Source: Neopestalotiopsis rosae (lineage: Eukaryota; Ascomycota; Sordariomycetes; Amphisphaeriales; Sporocadaceae). From it: a DNA stretch of 64,000 nucleotides. A model generated the notes under the pieces. That model was not told where the DNA came from, did no database searches, and saw only the letters and a list, made by a program, of their open reading frames with translations. The stretch covers positions 6,820,001-6,884,000 of the forward strand of contig JALGAS010000002.1 in the NCBI GenBank assembly GCA_023078685.1, in the 5' to 3' direction. A program made the position numbers and the translations under genes. This document shows, in pieces, positions 45,601 to 57,195 of this stretch. Position 1 is the stretch's first letter, and each line of letters starts with the position of its first letter.

Positions 45601-47545
45601 GAGTGTTGATATCTCGCAAGACCAACTTCTCGGGTTCCCACCCAAAGCTGCCGTTCTCGATGGTGATGGGGGGAGCTGCTAATGCATCCTCGGACGACGA
45701 AACTTGGGTCTCGTGTGGAGGCTTCTCCAAATTTACCCTCAAGTCTGCCAAAACACGTCGAAAGTCGTGCCGGGTTTCACACTCGAGGAAAGCTTGGATG
45801 CGGCCGATACAGGCCAGGGACGAGAAAAATGGCGGAATGCCCTGAAATACTTCAGACAAGGGTCGGGTCAGGAGCAAGAGGTACGAGAGACTAGTAAACA
45901 TGCGCGATACATTGAGGGCGCGCCCCCCGGCCACGGCAAAAGTGAGCGGCGGACCGATCAGCAGCGGTGTATAGCCGAGGAGAGCCGCTATAATGATGAT
46001 GCGCTGGAAGCGGTTGGCGGAGGTGAGTTCCACGATGCGGAGTTGTTGGACGAGATCTCCAACTACGCTGGAGAGACCCGAGATTTTCAAGTTCTTCATG
46101 CTTGAAATCACGGTGGCGGTCAGGCCAACGCGCTTCTGTACTCTGTTCATCCAAGCCCTTTGCCAGTCCCCGGTAAATTTGATCAGGACGCCCAGACCGC
46201 TAAAGCATACCAGGACCAGGCCAATAGGTACCAAAAAAGCAACGCCGATACGATTGTACAACAGCCATCCAGCCAGACCGGCTTGGATGATGGAGGCCCA
46301 GATATCGTGCAGTCTGTTGAGGCCGAGCCGGATACGCTCCATGTCCGTACTCATGAGCGTGAGTGCAGCACTGTCGTCGTCGCCGAGCCCGCCAATACGA
46401 GCCTTGGTCGCCTTGTCGAAAATCTCGGTGACCAGAATGGACCGCAGCATGGTCCGAAAGCGGTGGTGAAAATACGACGCCAGGGCAAACGAGACGGCGA
46501 TTCCCGTGTAAATGAGCACAGCGGCACCAATGAAGCCATACCCGACATTGTCCTCGACCTGGGGCTTGGCGAGATGGTCAAGCAGCTTCTCCAGAAAGAG
46601 TGGCTGGCAAAAGGTGAAGCCGAGCAGGGCCAGGCGTGGCGCCACGGGCAAAAGCAGCGGGACCTTGAGAGTGCGCACGAGTACCTTGACGAGGCCGTAC
46701 TGGTCGCCTCGGAGCTTGGAATAGTCCATGTTGCGAGAGAATTCGTCGTGGAGCAGCCTACCCTCGAGAGAGCGATCTAACGGGTATAAATCGGCCAGGC
46801 CGAGGACTTTGCTGTATCCCACGGCAAACAGTCGGTTCAGCCAAAAGAAGACGCCCAAGGAAAAGATGCCACTCGTCTCCTCGGGGCTGTGCTCCTTTTC
46901 GTCATCACCCTCGCCAGGCCACCTCACCCATCGCGACTTGCGCTGGGCCTCGAGCAGCAGAATGCCGGCCTTGAGCGCCATGGCCGCGGCAAAGATGCTG
47001 CTATAGGTGAGCTCTGGCTTGTCCGACGAGGACAGCAAGAACAGCGTCCGGGCCTGCGCGGCGTCGAGGAGCAGCGTCAGGAACAGGTAGCTGCTCAGCA
47101 GCACCGACGGCCGAGGGCTGCGGCTGTGGTCCACGACGCTCAGCGTCATCATGGCCAGGGCCGACACGAGCTTGAGAGCCGACGCCGCTACGAACATGGT
47201 GGTTGCGCGAAACGAGCCTACGGCTACCAGGATTAAGAGTGCCAGCTCAAGACCAACGTATGTCGTGATGGCGCCCTTTTTGTACAGACTCATCATTAGT
47301 ACTGTGTAATGACTTTTGATGTCTATGCGATAATACAGAAAACGACATACCAACTTGATCAATTGGAATACGGGCGCGTCCACCACGGTGGGCTTCCGCG
47401 CTTGAGACACAGTCCTCCATAGCGACGTCACGATGAACAAGACGGACGGGATGATGGAGAAGAAGAGCTGCTCAAATTGCACGTTGAAGTCAAAATCGGC
47501 CTGGTTCAGCTGGAGCAGGTTCTCCTGGCCCGTGGAAAAGGGCAT
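42664..47545 (-). CDS. ABCC/MRP-type full ABC transporter
   Basis: Model: complement(join(42664..43429, 43507..43903, 43989..44038, 44101..44264, 44335..44645, 44719..47545)), 1,504 residues, all joins in frame. Membrane exporter of the multidrug-resistance-associated type. An N-terminal TMD0 of about five spans precedes TMD1, NBD1, TMD2 and NBD2. NBD1: Walker A GPVGSGKSTLCK, signature [15 protein letters not shown], Walker B LLVLDDVFSGLD (the DD form usual in ABCC). NBD2: GRTGSGKSSLVALL, signature LSAGQRQLLSLGRALL, LLLLDEVSSSVD, and an H-loop in AVSHRLD. The acceptor at 43904 is AAG and thus weak, but downstream SSQRPAYLLLMIQSWLN matches family expectation. Substrates of such proteins include conjugates, mycotoxins and drugs. 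Nothing here links it to the polyketide synthase 35 kb away. The gene converges with the DUF7730-like gene at under 90 bases. Confidence 0.92.
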
Positions 47546-48684
47546 TGTCTCGATGATTGTTCAATTTGCTACAAAACCACAAACGGACCGTTATGGTTAG
47601 TGACTCGACGGTGTGTCAATTGACCAGAATCCTATGGCTATTTTGGTCGCGGATAAAGTCGCGTGGACGTGTTGTGAAAGACTTCGTGATGATTTCCATA
47701 GAATGCATAAGAACAACTAGAAGATGGACATTCAAATTGATATTCAAGAAAAGGAAGGATAAGATAGATAGATGACTCAAGGAAGCAAGTCGCAGATTAT
47801 GGCCCATTCGCTTCTCGCGCCAAGTTCCGTGCCTCATACGACGCGGCTCTGACACATTTCGGTTCCCATGACAAGGGTACCTATCAATTCCAATCTGGAA
47901 AAAGGCGGGGGGTGTTTTTCAACAAGGAAAATAATTATGCTGCCTATGGGTCTTGCAGAAAACAGACTATTTTCCTTCCTTCGGTATACGGAGTATGGCG
48001 TGCTGACACTTTTGAGTTCCGAATGCCGAGAAAATTAAAAAAGCGACAAACAGGGAATAGAAAGGAGAAGAAAATGGTGCAATTCGGATACTTCATGATT
48101 GAAAACATTGGATTTGGTATCCTGGCAAATCCAATAGGCACAATCGAATCCACACAGCCCAGAAGGAAAGTCATCGATAGGATTTCTACGACTATAAGAA
48201 GGATCGGCACCTTGCGGTCGCGTGGTGCCAATTTACTGGCTACACATGTTGCAATATCATAGTCTCACGGAAGGCTATAATCTATTCCGACAAATTTCGG
48301 TCTTGGCCCGATTGCGGTTAACCAACACCATTATAATTCAATAATCGATATAGTCACGAGCATACATTATACCCCCATGAAATTTGTTCAAGATGCCACA
48401 CACAAGTCAACATCCCGAAAGATTCAAATAGCAAAGTTTTCAATTCATCTCATTGGGTATAAAGCTCCCTCCCTAAGTCCAACCAAAGTGTCCGTCACAG
48501 AATGGAATATAAGCAATACTTGCTTGCTTTGATCAATGTCTCCATGATTTAATAATCTTCATGGTGAGGACAAATTCCAACATCCGCTATAGCGCCTCCC
48601 TTTCTCTCATTATCGCCGGCCGTTTCAAACATTTTCTTTGATTTTTTTTTTATACTCATCACATCTTCCCACGTCATTGTCTTT
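47546..48684. other. Intergenic region, no supported gene
   Basis: About 1.1 kb upstream of the ABCC start. A plus-strand open frame at 47912-48262 has no ATG start and no recognisable features, so I do not call it. Confidence 0.4.
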
Positions 48685-50865
48685 TTACCGCCAGAGATCC
48701 TTGTCAGCTCTGGCGCCTGAGCTGCTCTTTGGTCTAGGCCACTCGTCGGCGCCGCTGCCCTCGCTCTTCCTCCTCGTGTGAGACGGATCTGCACCACCCG
48801 GTACTGCCAGGAAGCCGCCAGCACCGTTGCCCATAATGACACTCATGCGGGCACCTCCACTGCCTTCTCTCCATCTCGACCCTGCGTCGGCTAATCCATA
48901 GCTGCTCAACGGTCGGTCGTGAGTGGCGGAGCTGCTTCTACCGTGGTGAGCACGGCCGCCGCCGACGCCACGTCCGCCTGCATAGCCCGGGTTGTCATAG
49001 GGGTCCATCTTGATCAGGCCCCAATCGTTTTCGTCCTCACCCTTGGTGTATACTGCCAAGGTCTGGTTGAGATTCAGCATCGGCGGTCCTCCAAAGCGCT
49101 GTTGGACATGAGGTTGGGCAAACGGATTATTGCTACTAAACCGATTGGTATTGGCACCAGGCGCTGCCAGGCCGGGTGAAAACGGGTTATTTCCAGTCGA
49201 TTGAGGGCTCAGAGAACCACCACTCATGCCAAATGGACCCATTGAGGAAGAACTCGACGGACGCTGAGCACCACCTGCATATCCTGGCATGGGCGGGGGA
49301 AGACCCAGTAGTCTGTCCGCAAAAGTCTCATCTCGTACATAAAGTGAAGAGAGCAGCGGGAAACCATCCGCGAATAGCGATTGGGCCAAGTAGTTGTAGT
49401 ATCCTTGCGTCATGCCGGCATAAGCGCCCACCTCTGGCGAGGCCGTGATCTCGTAACGGAGCGTTCTAAGGTTAAAGTTGGCCAAAGGCGGAATATTGGC
49501 ATTGAAAGGGAATGCAGTGTCCACCTCGGCAATAAGTGACAAGGCTTGCAGGTTGGGCGCGTTGAACATGACCTCGTGCAGGTTGGTCGGGTGAATTCCG
49601 GTATCTTGAAGGGAGAGCACCTTGAGACGTGGCTGGACATCAGGACGCGAAAGATAGGCCTCGAGGCCAGCGGCTGCCACCCTCGGCACCTCCTTGAGTA
49701 TGAGCTCCTCCAGAGCTGGGACTGCAGGCAAGACGTCATTGTATCTGAAGAAATCATCGTCCATAACCCGACTCTCCGTGACCTTGAGTGCCCGGAGACA
49801 CTGCATGACGGACAGACAGTGTCTCAAGGCCTGCGGGTCCATATTGATCCTGGTGAGCTCCAAGACTTCCAATTTCGTCCATACATTGCCCGAAGCCAGA
49901 GTTTCCAAGTTGCGCTCGCATCCGCCAAGGTATGTCATCTTTCTGAGGTCCGGGCACCTAGCCTGCACCTCGAGTGTAAGGGTCGCATATGCAGGGTCTC
50001 CAGAGAAGACACCCTCTGGCAGGTCGAGGTAGCGCAAATTGGGCAAGACCGCAATGGTTCGAGCCAGATCCGACGTCTTCGATTCTCGCAGCATGTATGG
50101 CGTCTTAAAGTACTGAACCATCTTGCCCAGTCTCGTAGGGTCGTCGCGGAGAGTGCGGCATAGCAGATTGAGTCGTGCGCTCGCTGGGTCTTCAGGATTT
50201 CCGTTGCGATCAAACTTTGTCTTGCGCTTTCGCATGTCTGACAGATAGATTTCGCGTTCGCAGTAGTGGACAGCGTCGATGCGTATGCTGTGGTAACTGT
50301 AGAAAATGCAATTAGTTTTCCGTTTGTCTCGACCTCGTTTTTCGTCACCCTGTTTCTAGAACCGGCCATCTGCCTCCAACCGAGACTTTCACCAACAGCA
50401 AACGAGGTCATTGTTGCCAAATTCCAGGTTGCGGGCGACTCAAGATTCGACCGCTGCTGACGTCCTAGCTCAAACACAGGCCAAGAATGCAAGCTCCCGT
50501 ACTTACATCATGGGCACGGCCACCTTTCTCCAAGCTCTGCACACGCGGCCGGCATGCGCGATATCCCTCAAATCGCAAAGCATGCAGGCATCCTCAATGG
50601 CGCTCTGCTCGCAAGTCTCGTAGCTCTCGTCGTAGCAGTGGGGACATACAAAGGAAAAGACCTTTTGCAGAATAGGCACGGGGAGCTGCAACCACGGCGC
50701 AAAACGACCATTGTCTATGGGCATGGCCATGAAGTGGCTATTCCTCTTGTTGTAAGCCGCCTTTTCCGAGGCATACTTTGGATCGCGGTCGTAGTTGAAG
50801 TTGTTGAAGTCTGAAGTGTCGGATTTCGACTTCTTGCTTCGCCGAAAGAGCTTTGTGAACCCCAT
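48685..50865 (-). CDS. F-box/leucine-rich-repeat protein
   Basis: Model: complement(join(48685..50296, 50507..50865)), 656 residues, one 210-nt intron joining KVAVPM to IYHSIRIDAV in frame. The N-terminus (MGFTKLFRRSKKSKSD) is basic. An F-box-like segment follows at about 55-115: LQLPVPILQKVFSFVC, then a cysteine-rich insertion (CPHC...CEQ...CMLC), then IAHAGRVCRAWRKVAVPM. Residues of about 160-400 are leucine-rich repeats (LPNLRYLDLPEG, KLEVLELTRINM, LRALKVTESRV, LKVLSLQDTGI, LQALSLIAEV). The last 200 residues are disordered, rich in Ser, Gly, Asn and Pro. Such proteins are well conserved in Pezizomycotina and presumably act as SCF substrate adaptors. The four cysteines in the F-box insertion could bind zinc. 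The ATG at 50863-50865 is preferred; the frame runs further upstream only through non-ATG codons. Confidence 0.88.
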
Positions 50866-53800
50866 ATTGGCAACTCTTCCCTTTTTGGATATCTGTTTCT
50901 GCCGGAAATTCAAGAGACCAGGGCGAAGAGAGAACGTCCTCGAGTGTGCAGAATTGGAGACAAAGAGAGGTTGTGTTGATTTTCGACGATTGAATTCCAA
51001 AGCTTTACATCAAGTAGGATTTCGCAGAAATGTAAGCGAGGCTGGCAACGTCGACGTTTCTTTGTAGTGGGTTGTGGCAGAAATTAATGAATGGGGAGGA
51101 TCGCTCAGTGGCCGAGGTCAATTGGGGGGAGGTTATTGAAATGGAATGGAGGGGTTCGTTCGTTTCGGTCTGTTCAGTTGGTCCAAGTCGTTGGGAGACG
51201 AAGACTAGATGGTTATGGAGAGACGACGCAAAGACGTTGGTTGCCGCCACTGCGGTTTGCTGCTTGTGCTGATGCTTGTGCTTCCTTCCCTCCTTGTTGT
51301 TGGTGGTGGGTTCGCAGATCCGAACGAATTGAATTTGAATGAATTATTCCTGGGATTGCTGAAAAGTCCCCGTGCCACACTGCGTTTCCTGGTGGGTTGG
51401 TAGATCTGCAGTCGTGGTAATATAAACCCAGATCCCTCCCTTCGTTGCGCCGTAGATCCGACTATCGGGTTGGAGTAGCGAGAGTACTGTGGTAGTATCT
51501 AGGTCAGGTACTTGTCACTTGTCTCTTTGGGGGTGTGTGTCGTTGTGGCTGTCTTTAAGATTGGACGGAGATGAGATCAGTCAGTCCCGTTTTCGCGGGG
51601 CAGGTGGGTGCTGTGCTCGCGTCTCTTTTCCGGGTTCGTATTGTTGGATGACGATGATTTCTCTATCCGGTCCGATATGAACTCGGAGAAGTTGTGAGGA
51701 ACTGACTGACAAATGGATGGACACGAAGAGAAATGGGAAAAGAAAATAAAAATAAAAAGAGACAGCAAAAAAAGATATGATGAATTATTCGAGGTGGACA
51801 AGACAAGCTGCTGCTGCTGCTGCTTGGTTGCTTCCTTTGCTTGCCGCAGGGCTGCTGCTCGCTGTTGGCTGCTGACAGTGATCGTCCCCCCCCGTTGGGT
51901 CACTACGTAGTTACTCAGGAAATTGTGAGGGACGAATCCGAGTAGCCGGGGTGCATTAGCTGAGTTCCGCGATGGCTGATGGTTGCGCGCTGGTCGCTGG
52001 TCGCTCGCTGCAGCTTTGTAGTGGATGCGTGGGTGGGTGGGACGCTTGGAATGGTGGAGTTACACGCCAACCGTCGTTTAGGTAGCTAATAAGGTAGGCA
52101 AAAGTAGGGGACTTGGGCCGGTACAAAGGAGGGGAGTGGACTGGACTGGAGGGTGGGATGGGCGGACGGGCACGCGGGCGGCGGGTGGACGGTTTGAACT
52201 TTTGGACCCTCTCCTGCAGCTTGCATACATGGCACAAAAGTCAGAAGTCAATGGTTGAATGAAATTATGATGAATGATAGGTGATATAGAGTTTGTGATC
52301 ATGTGCAAGACTCTCTTTCCTTTCTGTCTGTCGAGTAGCTTAATTGACTACATACACATGGAACTTGGTAAATGCCTGACTGACGAATCTAGAGCTGATC
52401 TTTTCTTGGCGTTAGCTTGAGAAGGGACAATGAAAAGAACAAGAAGGCAATAAAGGTACCATGTAAGCGCCCAAATGGAGCAATTGACACGACAAAGAAT
52501 GAGAGACGTCAGTCACCCAGCCAGCCTCGGATTCTCCAGCGGATTGGGAGTGACTTGAACTGTTTGTCTCGACTTTTTGGTTGTTTTCCCAAGGCACGGT
52601 ACGACTACCTACCTGCATAGCAACATACCTGTACCCAGCAGTGCCCGTTGTTGAACAACGGATGCAGCAGCCGTTAGCTAGCATTGAAACATTTCATGTA
52701 CCTGCCTGAGAGCTACGTAGCTCACATGTGCAGTGCTGGCTACTGGTGTCTCGTCCCGTCACAAGAAGCGATTGGGAAAGAAAGAAAGCTCGTCTCTTCT
52801 CTTGATCCTGTCGTCCCTTTTCGGACCCCCCACAATACGAAACAGCGCCCGAGATCCAATCACTCATGGATAGGGATGCTTTGGGGACTGGGCTTGCTGG
52901 GCTGCGTGAGATGACAGATCCGGCTCTTGCTGGTTGTTTCCTTGCGAAGCTTGGCCTGTCGACGCCTATTGTTTCGACAGGTGATCTGCAGCTAGCGCAC
53001 GCTGTTAGCTGGCATTTTTTTGGCATTTCTGCTAAGAAGAGACCCCTGAGCCAGCCAGGCGCGCTTCTGTTTCAGAAATGCTCTGCCGATCCCAGCACCC
53101 ACTTGCCAAAGAAAGCACAGGCACGAGAATGCACACGTCGTTTTTTTCTCTTTCTATGTCTCATTAAGTTTGCGCAATCTATCATGGGTAATCTTAATGA
53201 GGAGGGGCGCCAGCAGCGCTGCCGATGATGTCAGTATGCCAAAATAGAAAAAGATCAGTATTTATGATGAAGCACATCTTTCACGTGGAGCCACGAGAGG
53301 CCTCTCGCAAGACCAAAATAGCAGCTCTCTATACAGAATCTCTCCTCTCCTCGAAATGATCCTGAATGGACCCTGAAAATATATGCACCGCCTAATAATG
53401 GAGCCTCTCAAGTTGTCAAGTGTGAACATCTGCTGCCGTACATACTTGAGACGTTACAACACCACCACCAGTTTTATCCATCGCTTTTCATAGTATTATG
53501 TACGATATACATAACCTCACTTTTTCTTACTCAGCGTAACATCGAGCCGCGCGTCTACAGTTGTACTTGGTGGAGGTAGAGGTAATACATGGTCACTCAT
53601 GACCAAATTGCTTAGCATGCCCAGCTGTAGTCGGTGCCGTTCATATAATACATTATGCGAGAGTCACTCACCAAAGACGCACAGCTCCTTGTAATCTCCA
53701 ACACAGCCTTTTGTCTCGAGACGAAAGCTTTTTGGCTGGTCGTTCAATGTCTTGGATGTCTCTACCCTCTGCGAAGTGCGGTACAGTATGGCAGTTATTC

Positions 53801-54479
53801 GAAAGATTATTCCCGGCCCGTTGGAGCCACCACCCTCAACGTTTGGTGTGCCGCTTCATCTATAAAGTCCCGGGATCAACCACGCATATACCGGCATAGG
53901 TACATTATGGTAGATGCCGAATTTGGTACTCGAGCTTGTGTATATTAGACCTCCCGCCTTTCTGGGCAAAAGACACGCTCCGTTTGCCCACTCAACGTCA
54001 AAAAGGTCACAAGTATCTTCCAAGCAAGGAAATAATGAGAGTGTCACAAAAGTCGTTTTGATTCAATATTAATGCATTTCTTGATAACGATACCTATAGT
54101 GACATGAAATGTTGATGCGGCTGCTATGCAATGTTTGTGTTCCATTTCCCACGTAGAGATGACACACCCAACCCGTGTAATGTTCGTCAGAGCCAGCTTT
54201 GATGTCCGGCCACGATTTTGTATGCTGCTTTTCATAAACAGCCATGTCATGCAGGTCCAGTTCAGGTTCGAGTGTGCTCTGCGAATTCAACAGCTCCACA
54301 TCCCCACGAGGCCCAAAGTGAGTGACTGCCACAATATCGTGACTGGGAATCACAAGTCGACCACTAGACATCAACGTCCTGCTTTATCCTCTTCAAATCA
54401 TCCGCCCCTACCCTTGTACTCATACAGTTCTTCCTAATCTTCTTCGCATGAATGGCATTTTCAGAACGCTTTGCCCACA
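50866..54479. other. Long intergenic region, no gene seen
   Basis: About 3.6 kb between the F-box/LRR start and the glycogen synthase stop. Contains a short CTG run near 51810-51825 and purine/pyrimidine-biased tracts. Open frames on both strands are short and unsupported. It includes the promoter of the F-box/LRR gene. Confidence 0.5.
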
Positions 54480-56850
54480 CTAGTTGCCGTTCAATCGAAT
54501 ACTATCCAAGGGGCTCGCGGCTCCCGATGTGGAAGGCTTCTTCGTCCGAAGGGTCAGGGGGAATGGGTACTCATCCGGGTCTTCTTCCTCACTACAACAA
54601 TCTGTTAGCTGTCTTCAAGACAATTGTGTTATGTAGCTGAACTTACGGCAACTTCCAAGCAACATAATCCTCAGTGCTCAGGCTTTCGTGTCCCTCCTGC
54701 AGACTAGCGAAATCACCTGGCGTCATCATTCCGCTGCGATCACGAGGAGAGCCGGGCACAGAGAAGGGTCGAGAGATCTTCTGCTCAACGCCTGGAATGA
54801 AGTCTTCCTCCTCGTCGCCGGCAAATGATCCAGGGTATGCCCGGCGCAGTGCGAGTTGTCGTGCCTTGACGTACTCCATGCCCATTCTCTTCCAGTCGAG
54901 CAGGTCGCTAAGTCGCTCTGTTCTGTTCCTCTGGTTGATACGTTGACGACGGCTCTTTTGGCAGAAGTCAAACATGTGCGATGTGAGCTGATTGACAGAG
55001 TCATCCACTCCCTTGTTACGTCGGTCGACAATGTAAATACCGTAGTCACTCGAGTTCTCAATCAGCTCCTCCATGTAACAGCCAAAGCCGGAAAGGTTAG
55101 TGGTGATGCTGGGAACACCCATGACAGTACACTCGGCAGGTGTATAACCCCAGGGTTCGTAGTAGGATGCAAAGACACCCAGATGGGTACCTCGAACAAA
55201 GTCGTCATAATCCAGAGGCAAGACTGGGTTGGCCGAGTTCAGGAACTCTGGGTGGAACACAATCTTGACGCGGTCGCTTGGGTGGTTGAAGAGCTGGACA
55301 CGACGGATTTGGTTCAGAATCGGGTCCTCCTGATCGTTGATCATATTGTGTGTGACAATTGGGGGCAGGCCGTGTCGCTTCATGGCAAACAGACGCCGTC
55401 TCAACAGGACACGGTCAGCGCTGGTGATCAACTCCTTCTCATCGGGCAGCGGGTCTCCCTCGTGCCACTTGAGCGATCGCTCAAAGACACGGCGACCAAT
55501 ACCACGCTCAATTACATCGACAGTATCGCGGAGAGACTTGATCACGGCCTGGCCCTTGAGAGCCTCCACCGTAAGGGAGGTTGTCTGGGCAGGCATAATG
55601 ACGAAGGCGACCACGGTCGTCTTGCTACCAGCCGACTTCAGTCTGTGGTTCAAACGAGCCAGTGACTCAATGAACATATCAACACCCTTATTCCTGAACT
55701 CGTATCGACCAGCAGTGAAGAAGTAGAGCGTATCTTCGGGGACGAAGTCGTAGTGGCCGTAGAAGTGACCGCGAACAAAGTCGTGAATCTTTTCCTTGGA
55801 CTGCTGGTGCAGGTTCTGGAACTCGTGCATGGCAGAGAACTTGGTGACGTTGAGACCGTTGGGCAAGACGCCGTCGGGTTTCCGCTTCAGCAAGTGCTCA
55901 CTCTCGAATGCTGTAATGTGAGAAACAGTGGTGAAGACGTCACAAGAATGAGCAGCTGCTCGCTCAATGCAGTATCTGTGGTAAATACCACGCTTTCCAG
56001 CTTCAGCGTCCACGTCAAACCATTGCAGGTTGTTGTAAAAGTCGACTGATCCGGCGCAAAGGTATCGGCCGAGCAGAGTGGCGTGGGTAGTGAAAATGGT
56101 GGTAATATCGATGCGGCGCTTCTTGCACAGAGGAATGGCTACACCAGCCAACCATTCGTGGAAGTGAGCAATGACAGCCCTGGTCTTCTCGTGGCAGACA
56201 AACTTTGCGGCGGGTTAGCTTTACTCTTGCGCTTTCGGGGACTATGTTGGGAAAGCTTACCTCTCCGAGGAACCACGCAACGAGATAACCAAAGACGATG
56301 GCTTCATTCGTCTCGTCGTCACCTGGCGGAGACGGGATACCAGCACTGTTCCACAAGTCTGTTTTCCACTCATCCATATACTTGTAAGCAGTTTTGGTGT
56401 CAATCAGCAGGACACGGGGGGCGCCTTCAATCAGCCATCGTCCGTAGAGGATACCAATGCCGCGGCTTCGCATCGCCTCAATAGCCTTGGCGATCTCTGC
56501 GTTGGAAGGCTCAAGCTCCTCGACCTCGACCGCAGCCTGTTGAATTTCATTTCACGTTAGCTATTATTCTCGAATAACTGGGTAATAATCAAAACTTACC
56601 GATTGGTGGTTGAGGGGACCGATCAAGGTGTACCGGTCGCCATATTCAGCAGTCGTGACTGGAGCTTTCGACTTGATGACGGAGTAGATACCACCAACTA
56701 TCATTTGTGTCAACGATTCGATCAGACGCCAATAAGAGTCTAGGGAAAGTATTAGGGAAGCTCAAGCTTACCTCTGTGGGCAACCTCGGTCGCGATCTCG
56801 AAGAGGAGGTGGTTCTTGACCTCCCTGGCCGGTCTTTCGTCGTCGCTCAT
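54480..56850 (-). CDS. Glycogen synthase
   Basis: Cytosolic GT3 glycosyltransferase that extends glycogen from UDP-glucose. Model: complement(join(54480..54591, 54647..56202, 56261..56536, 56600..56697, 56772..56850)), 706 residues, frame-consistent and the usual family length. The start [20 protein letters not shown] carries the UDP-glucose-binding KVGG-like loop (here RVGG). [52 protein letters not shown] and [17 protein letters not shown] (the catalytic glutamate pair region) are all intact. The Arg-rich allosteric segment [20 protein letters not shown] and a Ser-rich C-terminal tail ([20 protein letters not shown]) with probable phosphorylation sites are present. The start is chosen at [14 protein letters not shown] because a likely 5'-UTR intron (56892..57195) ends just upstream. 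An in-frame ATG at 56926-56928 would add 26 residues if that intron is not used. Confidence 0.96.
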
Positions 56851-56891
56851 ATTGGCGGTCTGGCTTGAGAAGGGCTGCTCGGGCGGATCTC

Positions 56892-57195
56892 CTGTACGCG
56901 TGATTAGTGGTGGTATTTCAGTAGCCATGATGTAACGAAATGAATTCCGAAGTTTTTGGCAAGCAACATTCGGTGTGCAACAAACAAAAGTTGGCGTGTT
57001 GCTAAAGATCGGGAGAAGGAAGTAATAGTATGGAGGAAGTTTATGTCATATTTTTTTAGAGTTCCGCTTGTCTCTAGCAGCTCATGACTCTCGCCTCCAA
57101 TTGCTTTCCTAGCAAGTGTGCTTGGTGTGCCAAATGTGCGTATGTGTATCTGGTGCATGCTGTGGCGCGCAGAGGAAAGCCGGGGGAAAGCTTAC
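56892..57195 (-). other. Probable 5'-UTR intron of glycogen synthase
   Basis: On the minus strand a strong donor GTAAGC at 57195-57190 and an acceptor TACAG ending at 56892, with a branch-like CTAATC 17 bases before it, define a 304-nt intron just upstream of the coding start. Splicing it out removes the alternative ATG at 56928 and leaves the orthologue-like start at 56850. Inferred from splice signals only. Confidence 0.5.

Noticed and set aside
47280..47345. Possible extra intron near the start of the ABCC gene (donor GTATGT)
   Set aside because: The segment can be read as GT-AG intron, but removing it by the available acceptors breaks the frame, while the unspliced frame is open and sums correctly over the whole gene.
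47912..48262. 116-codon plus-strand frame
   Set aside because: It begins at GTG, lacks any recognisable feature and lies in AT-rich intergenic DNA.
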